NCBI RefSeq assembly: GCF_900104155.1
Contig: NZ_FMYB01000011.1
Span: forward strand, 41,491-105,490
Direction of reading: 5' to 3'
DNA length: 64,000 nt
DNA from: Butyrivibrio sp. INlla16
GTDB lineage: Bacteria > Bacillota > Clostridia > Lachnospirales > Lachnospiraceae
The stretch's first letter is position 1. Each line of letters opens with the position of its first letter. Shown one piece after another: positions 55,077-63,728 of the stretch. A program made the position numbers and the translations under genes. The notes below the pieces were generated by a model. It ran no database searches, was not told the DNA's origin, and was given only the letters and a program-made list of their open reading frames with translations.

Positions 55077-55655
55077 ATGGAATTTAAACAGGAACTTGAA
55101 ACCGGACTGCTTAAACAGATCGGCAACAACGAATCAGAGCTTAAAATCAGAGAAGTTGCTTCCAAATGTCGCCTTTTGAAGACAGAGAATGGCCTTAAGG
55201 TAGAACTTTCATATACCGGTCCTAACGCCAGCAAATATCTTCAGTATGTGGAGAAACATCGCGAGGAGCTTACAAACTATCTTCTTCACCCCGATGATGC
55301 TGATCTTTTCGAATGGATGGAGGCAAGTCATCAGACAAGTCTTACTCTCAGAAAGCATGAGAAGGAAAAACTTATACTTTATGTAAATTTTGATCCCGAG
55401 ACCATGGTCATCAAGACAGGTATTGCCGATGAGAACGTAACTATGAAGCTTGGAACTCCGCTTATGAAGGCCAATATCAGTAATATGACCAGAAACGAAT
55501 TCAAGCTTGCCATTTATGATATGCTTCTTCTTGCTGATGAGATTTCAATAGCAATGGATAATTCGGAACTTAAGAAGATGGCTAACATCGAGATGGTTAA
55601 AGTTTATCTCTCCGAGATTTACGACAAATACCATGAAGGTACCCCGGAATTTTAA
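55077..55655 (+). CDS. Unrecognised 192-aa cytoplasmic protein
   Basis: I do not recognise this protein. It is soluble, charged, with no TM segment or signal peptide. It starts MEFKQELETGLLKQIGNNESELKIREVASKC. The central part YLLHPDDADLFEWMEASHQTSLTLRKHEKEKLILYVNFDPETMVIKTGI may be alpha/beta; the C-terminal half is helical. I choose the ATG at 55077: GGAGG lies 11 bases before it (long but acceptable), and the promoter call leaves the longer frame untranscribed. It is transcribed divergently from ftsK and has its own terminator, so it is a single-gene unit. Confidence 0.7.
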   Translation: MEFKQELETGLLKQIGNNESELKIREVASKCRLLKTENGLKVELSYTGPNASKYLQYVEKHREELTNYLLHPDDADLFEWMEASHQTSLTLRKHEKEKLILYVNFDPETMVIKTGIADENVTMKLGTPLMKANISNMTRNEFKLAIYDMLLLADEISIAMDNSELKKMANIEMVKVYLSEIYDKYHEGTPEF

Positions 55656-55668
55656 TTTCTGATAATAC

Positions 55669-55699
55669 GACCGGTGATAATTATCACCGGTCTTCTTTT
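55669..55699 (+). terminator. Rho-independent terminator of the 192-aa gene
   Basis: GACCGGTGATAA and its complement form a perfect 12-bp stem with no real loop, followed by TTCTTTTA on the plus strand. Confidence 0.82.
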
Positions 55700-55731
55700 A
55701 TCAAAAACTCTACTTATTTTTCTTCATTCCA

Positions 55732-56289
55732 CTATTTAGTACAATGAAAATATTCTTCTGCGGAAATTCTCATCATGGTTTCATTGTAATATTCACTTAG
55801 CATAGAATTATACAGGTGTTCATTTCTATGATGATATTTTAAACCGCAGCGTTCTATAACATTTCTGGATTTTTCATTTCCGTCAAAAAATCCGCACCAG
55901 ATGGAATTCAGCCCTATCTCAGTAAAACTATATCTCACCAGCTCCGAAAGCGCCTCTGTGGCATATCCGTATCCCCAGTAATCCTTCCCGAGCCAATAAC
56001 CGATTTCAGCTTCATCGTCTCTCATGATTCCACGATTTTCGCAGCTTCCAATCCGTACTCCTATACTTCCGATCGGAGTATTTCCATCATCCTTCAGAGC
56101 AATCGCATACTCACCGTCATCTGACAATACAGCTCTGATAATTGCTTTGGAATACTCGGCATCTTTATGCGGAAGCCATCCGGCTCCTCTCCCAATCTCA
56201 GGATTTTTTGCAAGTCTGTATAAAATATCAGCGTCTTTCTCCTTCCACTTCCGAAGGATCAGACGCTCTGTTTTAATAACATCAACCAA
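55732..56289 (-). CDS. GNAT family N-acetyltransferase (RimJ/RimL type)
   Basis: 185 aa. N-terminal TERLILRKWKEKDADILYRL and the acetyl-CoA loop GYWLGKDYWGYGYATEALSELVRYSF with NEKSRNVIERCGLKY fit the RimJ/RimL class that acetylates protein N-termini or small amines. The substrate is unknown. The start is TTG at 56289, two bases after the proB stop, with GGAG 11 bases upstream; it looks translationally coupled to proB. Confidence 0.88.
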   Translation of the reverse strand: MVDVIKTERLILRKWKEKDADILYRLAKNPEIGRGAGWLPHKDAEYSKAIIRAVLSDDGEYAIALKDDGNTPIGSIGVRIGSCENRGIMRDDEAEIGYWLGKDYWGYGYATEALSELVRYSFTEIGLNSIWCGFFDGNEKSRNVIERCGLKYHHRNEHLYNSMLSEYYNETMMRISAEEYFHCTK

Positions 56290-56291
56290 AA

Positions 56292-57104
56292 TCAGTTATT
56301 CTCCTTTGCAACAAACAAAGTACCTACATGCTTTTTGTTGATAATGTCATACAAATTATCCGTATTGCTTCCATTCGTAATAAGTACATCAACACCTCTG
56401 GCTGTAGCAAACTCAGCTGCCTGAAGTTTTGTCACCATACCTCCTGTGCCTCTGTTGGAGCCACTGCCATCAGCAAGATCATACATAGTATCATCGATCG
56501 ACTCAACCCGGCTGATAAGTTTTGCATCAGGATACTTTGAAGGATTTTTATCATAAAATCCATCGATATCAGATAAAATAATAAGCTTACATGCGCCGCA
56601 GAAAGCTGCCACAAGAGCTGACAGCATATCATTATCCGAAAAAAGCTTCTGATCAGATTCAATTTCTGCATGGCTGACAGAGTCATTTTCATTAACAATC
56701 GGTATAATATGGTTCTCAAGAAGTGCGTCAAATGTATTCTTGAGGTTCTCTCTTCTCACCGGATCTTCGATATCATCATTATCAAGAAGAATCTGTCCGC
56801 AAAGGCGTCCGTATTCTCCAAAAAGTTTGTCATAAAGATGCATCAGTTCACTCTGACCTACCGCAGCAGCAGCCTGTTTAAGCCGCAGATCCTTGGGCTT
56901 TTGTTTAAGACGCATCTTGCCTGCTCCGACGGCAATAGCGCCGGAGCTGACAAGCACAAGATCATATCCAAGATTTTCAATTCCTGAGAGCGCCCTGCAT
57001 AAAAGATCAATCTGATGAATATTAATGCCGCCATTTTCATTGGTGATAGTCGAAGTTCCTACCTTGACTACTATGCGCTCTTTTCTGATTTTTTTCGGAC
57101 TCAT
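56292..57104 (-). CDS. proB: Glutamate 5-kinase without PUA domain
   Basis: First step of proline synthesis, ATP-dependent phosphorylation of glutamate. An amino-acid kinase fold of 270 aa with VVKVGTSTITNENGGI, LVLVSSGAIAVGAGKM, IPIVNENDSVSHAEIESDQKLFSDNDMLSALVA and GTGGMVTKLQAA. The PUA domain found at the C-terminus of E. coli ProB is absent, as in short Gram-positive forms. proA lies 20 kb away. Confidence 0.96.
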   Translation of the reverse strand: MSPKKIRKERIVVKVGTSTITNENGGINIHQIDLLCRALSGIENLGYDLVLVSSGAIAVGAGKMRLKQKPKDLRLKQAAAAVGQSELMHLYDKLFGEYGRLCGQILLDNDDIEDPVRRENLKNTFDALLENHIIPIVNENDSVSHAEIESDQKLFSDNDMLSALVAAFCGACKLIILSDIDGFYDKNPSKYPDAKLISRVESIDDTMYDLADGSGSNRGTGGMVTKLQAAEFATARGVDVLITNGSNTDNLYDIINKKHVGTLFVAKENN

Positions 57105-57119
57105 TACATATATCCTTTA

Positions 57120-57935
57120 TTAATTATCTGAATCTACAATTTTGTTAAGATAGTAATCAACGCAGCCTGTTGTGTTGTTCTTCGTGTATCTGTAGTTTAC
57201 ACGAATAATAGTTGTAGCATACATACTACTCTCGAGAATATCTCTATCCTCTGAAACCTGTTTCTCGCCGCTGAGCTTAATTGTCTTATTGTTAGCACTG
57301 GTAGTCCAGTAAAGTGTAGGATGTACCTCTTTGTTTTCGTTTGTTACATTCTTATATCTTCCAACCTGAACAGATTCAAGCGTATAACCTTTTCCCATTT
57401 GTACAGCAAACTTACCTTTACTGAGCTCAGTTACATAATTAACTGTACCAAGGCCATATTTTGTTGAAAGATCCTGACCTGCAAAAGTAGCTCTTGCAAC
57501 CGGTGTTGTAGCATTTATGAAAATTGAATATTCCTGATCATCAACCTTGAATTTAAATTTGTAACGCTTAGCTGTCTTTGTAAAGAATGAAAATCTGTAA
57601 GTTACTGAATCGGTCTTATCCTCGTACTCTCTGTAAGTAAGCTTATATCTAAGTTTGCTTGAGCACTTGATATTCTTTATCTTTGCATCCTCATCATTAA
57701 TTGTTACGGAAAGAACATTCTTAGCATACACGCCAGGTGTAATTGTAACCATGCTGTTTCCTGTTGCCTTATAAACAAGAACACCTCTTTTACTGAGAAC
57801 CTGTGTTGTCTCATTTACATCAACCTTTGTAGCAGCGTTTACGGTAACTGCAGTTGTCGGTACAGCGCTGATAATAAATGCTGCGGCAAGCGCAGATACG
57901 ATAAACTTCTTTAAATATTTTACCCCTTTTATCAT
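57120..57935 (-). CDS. Secreted protein of unknown function
   Basis: 271 aa from the ATG at 57935, which follows AGGAGG by five bases; the longer frame contains that site. A Sec signal peptide is clear: MIKGVKYLKKFIVSALAAAFIISAVPTTAVTVNAA with an AxA cleavage site near 34. The mature part is beta-rich, with patterned Tyr/Lys/Thr strands and no lipobox, LPXTG or TM helix, so it is released or held by charge. No known domain is recognised. Located 15 bp upstream of proB on the same strand, probably co-transcribed. Confidence 0.8.
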   Translation of the reverse strand: MIKGVKYLKKFIVSALAAAFIISAVPTTAVTVNAATKVDVNETTQVLSKRGVLVYKATGNSMVTITPGVYAKNVLSVTINDEDAKIKNIKCSSKLRYKLTYREYEDKTDSVTYRFSFFTKTAKRYKFKFKVDDQEYSIFINATTPVARATFAGQDLSTKYGLGTVNYVTELSKGKFAVQMGKGYTLESVQVGRYKNVTNENKEVHPTLYWTTSANNKTIKLSGEKQVSEDRDILESSMYATTIIRVNYRYTKNNTTGCVDYYLNKIVDSDN

Positions 57936-58050
57936 ACTAACCTCCTTTTTATGCCTACATATTTTGTGCATAAAAACATTCTAAACACAAGAACATGTAA
58001 ATTGCAAGAAAAATCAGACATTGGGCAAGAATTTATAATATCTTTCAATG

Positions 58051-58095
58051 AAAAAAATCGGCTCAATAGTTATTTACAAACTATTAAACCGATTT
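58051..58095 (-). terminator. Rho-independent terminator of tmRNA
   Basis: On the minus strand AAATCGG..TAATAGTT pairs with AACTATT..CCGATTT around a TGTAAAT loop, followed by a T7 tract. It lies 8 bp past the tmRNA 3' end. Confidence 0.87.
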
Positions 58096-58102
58096 GTGTG
58101 AA

Positions 58103-58448
58103 TGGATTAGGCGGGAGTCGAACCCGCGTCCAAAAATCCGTCCCCTGTCCTTCTACTGTCATAGCCGGCTATTGTGGCAAAGCCATTTCCCTCTCATAAC
58201 CGGAAGTCAGCGCCCTAATATGAGAAGTAGCCCCTAATACGACCATAGCTACGGAGCACTCACCATGTCGTTTCCTGCAAAGTTGACGTCAGTTACTGAA
58301 TGTGCAGGTGCACTCAGGCTGACGCGCCGCATTTAGGCAGCGATTGCTAAATTATCTTCAGCGTTTATATTTAAGTTTGAGGATTAACGCACCATCCTGC
58401 GGACAGCTTCTCCAGCTTCAGAATCCCTGTCGAAACCTTTACTAACCC
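58103..58448 (-). ncRNA. ssrA: Transfer-messenger RNA (tmRNA)
   Basis: 346 nt on the minus strand. The 5' end GGGTTAGTAAAGGTTTCGAC and 3' end GGGTTCGACTCCCGCC-CTAATCC-A form the tRNA-like domain; GGGTTAG and CTAATCC pair over 7 bp (one G-U). The T-loop GTTCGACTC is intact. CCA is not encoded. The tag reading frame ends NAEDNLAIAA then TAA, a normal degradation-signal ending. The resume codon could not be fixed by eye. It lies beside smpB, whose protein binds it. It has its own promoter and terminator. Confidence 0.95.
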
Positions 58449-58462
58449 TTGCTTGCCTGATA

Positions 58463-58491
58463 AGTATATACTGATTATCGTCCAAAATCAA
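58463..58491 (-). promoter_or_regulatory. Putative sigma-A promoter of ssrA
   Basis: Minus-strand TTGATT (58486-58491) and TATACT (58463-58468) are exactly 17 bp apart, about 15 bp before the mature 5' end. It lies just past the smpB stop. Confidence 0.65.
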
Positions 58492-58504
58492 CTAAACTTA
58501 TAGT

Positions 58505-58969
58505 TTATCTCAGACTCACCTTGTAATCTCTCATTGCCTCTCTCTGCTGATCTCTCTTGGCGGTTGATTCTCTCTTATCATAGAGCTTTTTACCTTTAGC
58601 GAGACCAATCTGAACCTTGACCTTACCATGCTTAAAATATATCTCAAGAGGAACAAGCGTATAGCCTTGTGCCTGTGAAGCCTGATCAAGTTTTCTTATT
58701 TCAGCCTTATGAAGGAGAAGCTTACGAACGCGAAGCGGATCCTTGTTAAAAATATTACCTTTTTCATAAGGGCTTATGTTCATACCGCAAATATATGCTT
58801 CGTCCTTATCTATACTAACCCAGGCTTCCTTTATACTGCATTTCCCCTGCCTTAAGGACTTAACCTCAGTACCTGCAAGAGAAATACCTGCTTCATATTT
58901 TTCCTCAATGAAGTAATCGTGAAATGCTTTTTTGTTATTTGCAATTAATTTTATGCTTTCGTCAGCCAT
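58505..58969 (-). CDS. smpB: SsrA-binding protein
   Basis: 154 aa. Binds the tRNA-like domain of tmRNA for trans-translation of stalled ribosomes. Signatures are [41 protein letters not shown] and YKKGK-like [25 protein letters not shown] at the C-terminus. I choose the ATG at 58969 as GAGG is about ten bases upstream; the ATG at 58978 is too close. Lies 83 bp after rnr and 56 bp before ssrA. Confidence 0.96.
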   Translation of the reverse strand: MADESIKLIANNKKAFHDYFIEEKYEAGISLAGTEVKSLRQGKCSIKEAWVSIDKDEAYICGMNISPYEKGNIFNKDPLRVRKLLLHKAEIRKLDQASQAQGYTLVPLEIYFKHGKVKVQIGLAKGKKLYDKRESTAKRDQQREAMRDYKVSLR

Positions 58970-59051
58970 GACGATCATACCTCAATTCTTTGTAGTCTTA
59001 ATATATTATGCCATATTATAGAAAAAAACAATAAACCACGAGTTCACATTA

Positions 59052-61499
59052 TTATTTTTTCTTTCTACGCTTCCCCTGGCTACTCCTTGCCGCTTTCGAA
59101 GTTGCGGACTTTTTGTACTTATGTACTTTATATACCTTCCGTCCGCTCTCTGTTTCTGCCTTCTTAGCGCTCTTTTCGCTCTTCTTAGCCTTAAGCTTAC
59201 TTAATTTCTTAAGTTTTGAAGCCTCTTTAAGGATTTCTTTTTTCTTTTTTTCGCTCAGCTTATCTCTTTTCTTTCCGGAAGCTTTCTTTTCCTTTGCTGT
59301 TATAACAGCTTCCTCGGAATCCAGAGATAATTTCGAAATCTTTGCGGCGCGAAGCTTAGCAGGAGTCTTTTTCTCAGGCTTCTTACCTAACTTCTTATCT
59401 ACTTTCTTACTTGCAGATTTCTTTTTATTTTTCCCTTTAACTAATTTCAGATGACCGTTTTCATCCTCTTCATAGTAATCCTCTTCAAAGCCATTGTCAT
59501 AGTCAAGGAAATTCAAATTATCGCCGTAATTATCCTCATTCTCATCGACAATCCTGAAATCAATTGTCTTTGCAAGTCTGTCTGTATCATGAACTCTTAC
59601 AGTGACCATCTGCCCAAGTGCGTATACTTTTCCCGTTCTCTCTCCGACAAGTCTATAGTTATCCTCATCGAAAACGTAAAAATCATCCTCCATAGTGACA
59701 GTCGGAACCATACCTTCACAAGTATTGGGAAGCTCAACAAACATTCCCCAGCCGGTAACACCGGAGACAACACCTTCGAACGTTTCTCCAATATGAGATT
59801 CCATAAATTGAGCCTTTTTCAGTTTTTCAGTCTCGCGTTCTGCTTCTTCAGCTCTTCTTTCAGTATCAGAAGAATGTTTGGCAACATTTTCAAGGATATC
59901 TTTGTAATGATTAAGCTTATCATCATCAATTCTGCCTCTCAGATAATCCTTGATGATCCTATGAATCTGGAGGTCAGGATATCTTCTGATAGGTGAAGTG
60001 AAATGACAATAATATTTACAAGCAAGACCGTAATGACCAAGACACTCTGTACTATACTTTGCCTGCATCATACTTCTTAGAGCTATTCTGCTTATAACCG
60101 CTTCTTCCTCGGTTCCTTCAATCTTTTCAAGGAGCTTTTGAATCTCGGAAGATCGTATCTCTTCAGCTTTTACATTCAGATACAAGCCAAGTCTTGATAT
60201 AAAAGCATTGAGATTCGCAATTTTTTCAAGATCCGGCTGCTCATGAACACGATATACAAAAGGAGCCTGCATCCAGAAAAAGTGCTCCGCAACAGTCTCA
60301 TTTGCCGCAAGCATAAAGCTTTCTATCATTGACGTCGCTGTATTTGCAACTCTTATATTAATCTCAAGAGGATTCCCTTCTTTATCAAGAGTAATCTTTG
60401 CTTCCGGAAAATCGAAATTGATCGCTCCCCTTTTTGCGCGCTTCTTCTTCAAAATCTCTGAAAGCTCAGCCATCTGTCGAAACATCGGCACAAGCTCTTC
60501 ATATCTACTAATTTCATCAGGATCTTCATCCTCTAAAATAGCCGCAACGGAAGTATAGGTCATTCTCTCGTTAACATTTATCACCGTTTCAGCAATCTGA
60601 TGAGATAAAACCGCACCATTTGAATCAATATCCATAAGACAGCTGAGAGCAAGCCTGTCTTCACCGTGATTAAGAGAGCATATACCGTTACTTAACCTGT
60701 GGGGAAGCATAGGAATTACTCTGTCAACAAGATATACGCTCGTCCCGCGCTTAAGAGCCTCCCTGTCTAGAGCTGAGCCCTCCTGCACGTAATTTGTTAC
60801 ATCAGCAATATGTACTCCGAGATGATATATCCCGTTTTCTACCGTCAATGATACAGCATCATCCAGATCTTTCGCGTCTTCGCCATCAATCGTGACCATT
60901 GTCACACCCCTAAGGTCAAGGCGTCCCTGATAGTCACCTTCAATAAGATGATCCTTGCACTTTTCAGCCTGGTTCATCACCTTTTCAGGGAAAACACTTG
61001 GAATATCATATCCCTCAACTATTGATAATATATCAACTCCGGGATCATTAATATTTCCTATTATATCTGTTATTTTACCCTCAGGCTTCCTTCCCTTCTT
61101 TGGATCACCATAATCAGTGATAGCGACCACAACCTTATCTCCGGTAACTGCACCTCTGGTGTGTTCCTTCAATACAAAAATATCCTGTGTGAGCCTTAAG
61201 TTGTCAGGAATTACAAAACCATATGTATGTCCATCCTGAAAGGTACCAACAACCTTTTCGACAGCCCTTACAAGGACTCCCACAACTCTTCCCTCGTCGC
61301 GCATACCGCCGTTCTTATTTTTGTCAGAAGTTATAACAACCTCTACGGTATCACCCTGAAAAGCTCCGCCGGTATACTCGTCGGGAATAAAGATGTCCTC
61401 ATCCCTGCCCTCTACTTCAACAAATCCAAAGCCTCTCTGGTTTGAAATAAAAGTACCGACAATATTCTCTTTTTTATTCATAATCTTCTTTTTGCTCAT
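59052..61499 (-). CDS. rnr: Ribonuclease R
   Basis: 815 aa. A 3'-5' exoribonuclease of the RNB family, working with SmpB/tmRNA in mRNA decay. N-terminal cold-shock domains (IVGTFISNQRGFGFVEVEGRDEDIFIP and VVGTFQDGHTYGFVIPDN), RNB catalytic centre VTIDGEDAKDLDDAVSL with its Asp cluster, a C-terminal S1 domain (GETFEGVVSGVTGWGMFVELPNTCEGMV) and a long tail of about 120 residues rich in Lys, Ser and Ala. The ATG at 61499 follows AAAGGAAG by five bases; a longer frame without a ribosome site runs 30 codons further. Confidence 0.95.
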   Translation of the reverse strand: MSKKKIMNKKENIVGTFISNQRGFGFVEVEGRDEDIFIPDEYTGGAFQGDTVEVVITSDKNKNGGMRDEGRVVGVLVRAVEKVVGTFQDGHTYGFVIPDNLRLTQDIFVLKEHTRGAVTGDKVVVAITDYGDPKKGRKPEGKITDIIGNINDPGVDILSIVEGYDIPSVFPEKVMNQAEKCKDHLIEGDYQGRLDLRGVTMVTIDGEDAKDLDDAVSLTVENGIYHLGVHIADVTNYVQEGSALDREALKRGTSVYLVDRVIPMLPHRLSNGICSLNHGEDRLALSCLMDIDSNGAVLSHQIAETVINVNERMTYTSVAAILEDEDPDEISRYEELVPMFRQMAELSEILKKKRAKRGAINFDFPEAKITLDKEGNPLEINIRVANTATSMIESFMLAANETVAEHFFWMQAPFVYRVHEQPDLEKIANLNAFISRLGLYLNVKAEEIRSSEIQKLLEKIEGTEEEAVISRIALRSMMQAKYSTECLGHYGLACKYYCHFTSPIRRYPDLQIHRIIKDYLRGRIDDDKLNHYKDILENVAKHSSDTERRAEEAERETEKLKKAQFMESHIGETFEGVVSGVTGWGMFVELPNTCEGMVPTVTMEDDFYVFDEDNYRLVGERTGKVYALGQMVTVRVHDTDRLAKTIDFRIVDENEDNYGDNLNFLDYDNGFEEDYYEEDENGHLKLVKGKNKKKSASKKVDKKLGKKPEKKTPAKLRAAKISKLSLDSEEAVITAKEKKASGKKRDKLSEKKKKEILKEASKLKKLSKLKAKKSEKSAKKAETESGRKVYKVHKYKKSATSKAARSSQGKRRKKK

Positions 61500-61575
61500 A
61501 ATGTCTTCCTTTATATTCTTCCAAAAGAGCCTTAAATCAAAATAAATAGAATGCCGCTTGCTTATTTCCCATAAG

Positions 61576-61607
61576 ATAAAAAAGGGCACTCATTTAAGAG
61601 TGCCCTT
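61576..61607 (-). terminator. Terminator-like hairpin after secG
   Basis: AAGGGCACTC and GAGTGCCCTT form a 10-bp perfect stem with a TTAAAT loop; T5 follows on the minus strand. It lies before rnr and may reduce but not abolish readthrough from secG into rnr. Confidence 0.87.
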
Positions 61608-61625
61608 GAGTAAAACGACCTGAAT

Positions 61626-61868
61626 TTAAAATACAGTCATGTTAAGAACTATACTGAGAACTATGAAAAGCACAGAAAGTACAACTGTTACCTTCTTAAG
61701 AATACCCTCTCTGGAACGTCCCTTGATCTGACCCCAGTAAGTAGTTTCTGCAAATCCCTGTATAGAACCAAGTCCCTGAGTCTTACCCTCCTGAGCAAGA
61801 ACCAGTGTTACAAGTGCGACACAATCAATAATAAAAATAATTGCCAAAACAATTTTCAAAGCTGCCAC
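61626..61868 (-). CDS. secG: Protein-export membrane subunit SecG
   Basis: 80 aa, two TM helices (about 4-24 and 58-78) linked by a cytoplasmic loop with LAQEGKTQGLGSIQG, the family signature. Part of the SecYEG channel. The start is GTG at 61868 after AGGAGG. The secG-rnr-smpB-ssrA order is conserved in Firmicutes. Confidence 0.94.
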   Translation of the reverse strand: MAALKIVLAIIFIIDCVALVTLVLAQEGKTQGLGSIQGFAETTYWGQIKGRSREGILKKVTVVLSVLFIVLSIVLNMTVF

Positions 61869-61905
61869 GAAAAAATCCCTCCTAATATTTCACAAATACT
61901 TGTCT

Positions 61906-61934
61906 AAGATAACATAAATAATCGTAAAAATCAA
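61906..61934 (-). promoter_or_regulatory. Putative sigma-A promoter of secG
   Basis: Minus-strand TTGATT (61929-61934) and TATCTT (61906-61911) are exactly 17 bp apart, about 40 bp before the secG start. Confidence 0.6.
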
Positions 61935-61952
61935 CAAGTATTAAATTACAGC

Positions 61953-63500
61953 TTACTTCTTAATAAGAAGTGATTTTCCTGTCATCTCGGCAGGCTGCTC
62001 ATAGCCCATGCACTCAATAAGTGTAGGAATGATATCTGCAAGGCATCCACCCTCTCTGAGTGTGTATGCAGGATCATAGTTAACGAGAATGAAAGGAACA
62101 GGATTTGTTGTATGAGCTGTGAAAGGCTCGCCTGTCTCATAATCGATCATCATATCAGCGTTACCGTGATCAGCGCAGATAAACATTGTGCCGTTCTTAG
62201 CCTTAACAGCTTCAACAATCTTACCAACGCACTCATCTACTGTCTCAACAGCCTTAACTGCTGCATCTATAACACCTGTATGACCTACCATGTCAGGGTT
62301 AGCGAAGTTTGTTACAACAACATCGTATTTGTCAGAGTTTATAGCTTCAAGAACTCTGTCACAAACTTCGGGAGCACTCATCTGAGGCTTAAGGTCATAT
62401 GTAGGAACATCCTTGGGAGAATTAACAAGGATTCTGTCCTCACCTTCATTGGGCTCTTCAACACCGCCATTGAAGAAGAAGGTTACATGTGCATACTTCT
62501 CTGTCTCTGCGATACGAGCCTGCTTCATGCCCTTAGCTGCAAGCCACTCACCAAAGGTATTATTAAGAAGAACCTTCTTGAAAGCGATCTCCTTGTTGGG
62601 AATAAGCGGATCATAATCTGTGAAGCATACATAAGTAGTCTTAATGCGTGCTCCTCTGTCAAACTTATCAAAATCATCATCGCAGAAGCAATGTGTAATT
62701 TCTCTGGCTCTGTCAGGACGGAAGTTGAAGAAAATGATAGAATCATTGTCCTTGATAGTAGCTGTGGGAGCGCCATCCTTCATGATAACTGTAGGGATAA
62801 CGAACTCATCTGTCTTTCCGTCTTTATAAGTCTGAACCATGCACTCGTGAGCGCTGTCTGCCTTATTGCCCTCACCCTTTGTCATAGCATCATATGCAAC
62901 CCTGACACGGTCATAGTTGTTATCTCTGTCCATTGCATAGTATCTTCCGGAGATAGTAGCAACTGCGCCTACGCCAAGTTCCTTCATCTTGTCCTCAAGC
63001 TGCTGAACAAAATCGATACCTGATTCCGGAGGTGTATCACGTCCATCAAGGAAGCAGTGAACATAAACCTTGGAAAGTCCGTTTCTCTTAGCGAGCTCAA
63101 GAAGTCCGTAGATATGAGTAATATGACTGTGAACGCCACCGTCACTTACAAGACCATACATGTGAAGTGAAGAATCATTTTTCTTACAGTTATCAATAGC
63201 AGCCATAAGGCCTTCGTTTGTAAAGAAATCACCGTCCTCGATAGACTTTGTAATTCTTGTGAGCTCCTGGTAAACGATACGGCCTGCACCCATATTCATA
63301 TGGCCTACTTCTGAGTTACCCATCTGCCCGTCCGGAAGTCCAACTGCAAGTCCGCTTGCATTACCTCTTACATAAGGACAGTCCTTCATAAGGCCGTCAA
63401 GGACGGGTGTATTTGCCATAGCAATAGCATTTCCCTTCGGATTGTCGTTAATTCCGAATCCGTCCATAATTAATAAAACTGTTGGTTTAGAACCCTGCAT
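61953..63500 (-). CDS. gpmI: 2,3-bisphosphoglycerate-independent phosphoglycerate mutase
   Basis: 515 aa. Interconverts 2- and 3-phosphoglycerate in glycolysis through a phosphoserine intermediate. The catalytic Ser lies in GQMGNSEVGHMNMGAGR with the metal site LIMDGFGIND. RDTPPESGIDF, TISGRYYAMDRDNNYDR and the second metal set TMFICADHGNADMMID are present. It has its own promoter. Confidence 0.97.
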   Translation of the reverse strand: MQGSKPTVLLIMDGFGINDNPKGNAIAMANTPVLDGLMKDCPYVRGNASGLAVGLPDGQMGNSEVGHMNMGAGRIVYQELTRITKSIEDGDFFTNEGLMAAIDNCKKNDSSLHMYGLVSDGGVHSHITHIYGLLELAKRNGLSKVYVHCFLDGRDTPPESGIDFVQQLEDKMKELGVGAVATISGRYYAMDRDNNYDRVRVAYDAMTKGEGNKADSAHECMVQTYKDGKTDEFVIPTVIMKDGAPTATIKDNDSIIFFNFRPDRAREITHCFCDDDFDKFDRGARIKTTYVCFTDYDPLIPNKEIAFKKVLLNNTFGEWLAAKGMKQARIAETEKYAHVTFFFNGGVEEPNEGEDRILVNSPKDVPTYDLKPQMSAPEVCDRVLEAINSDKYDVVVTNFANPDMVGHTGVIDAAVKAVETVDECVGKIVEAVKAKNGTMFICADHGNADMMIDYETGEPFTAHTTNPVPFILVNYDPAYTLREGGCLADIIPTLIECMGYEQPAEMTGKSLLIKK

Positions 63501-63574
63501 ATTATTGCCTCCATTGTATAAATATAATGCTTATATATATAGAAAAATAAGCGATTAATCGGTTTCCACAAAGT

Positions 63575-63603
63575 AGTATACCCGTAAATCGCTTGTTTTT
63601 CAA
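63575..63603 (-). promoter_or_regulatory. Putative strong sigma-A promoter of gpmI
   Basis: Minus-strand TTGAAA (63598-63603) and TATACT (63575-63580) are exactly 17 bp apart, 75 bp before the gpmI ATG. Confidence 0.68.
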
Positions 63604-63678
63604 ATAAAGTTTTTCTATTAATTCTTTATAGAAGTTATTTTGTTACTATTCACGGTCTAAATACTTTTGGACATGACA

Positions 63679-63707
63679 AATCAGCGTACTTAATCAGCAC
63701 GCTGATT
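63679..63707. terminator. Hairpin after the IS66 transposase
   Basis: AATCAGCGT and ACGCTGATT form a 9-bp perfect stem with an 11-base loop, 22 bp past the transposase stop. No T tract follows on either strand, so it may be a structural part of the element end rather than a terminator. Confidence 0.45.
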
Positions 63708-63728
63708 CGCTATTAAGTTTCAGTATGA

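Noticed and set aside
62112..63023. 303-aa open frame on the plus strand
   Set aside because: Antisense to gpmI, whose motifs span the same bases. No domain or promoter is seen.
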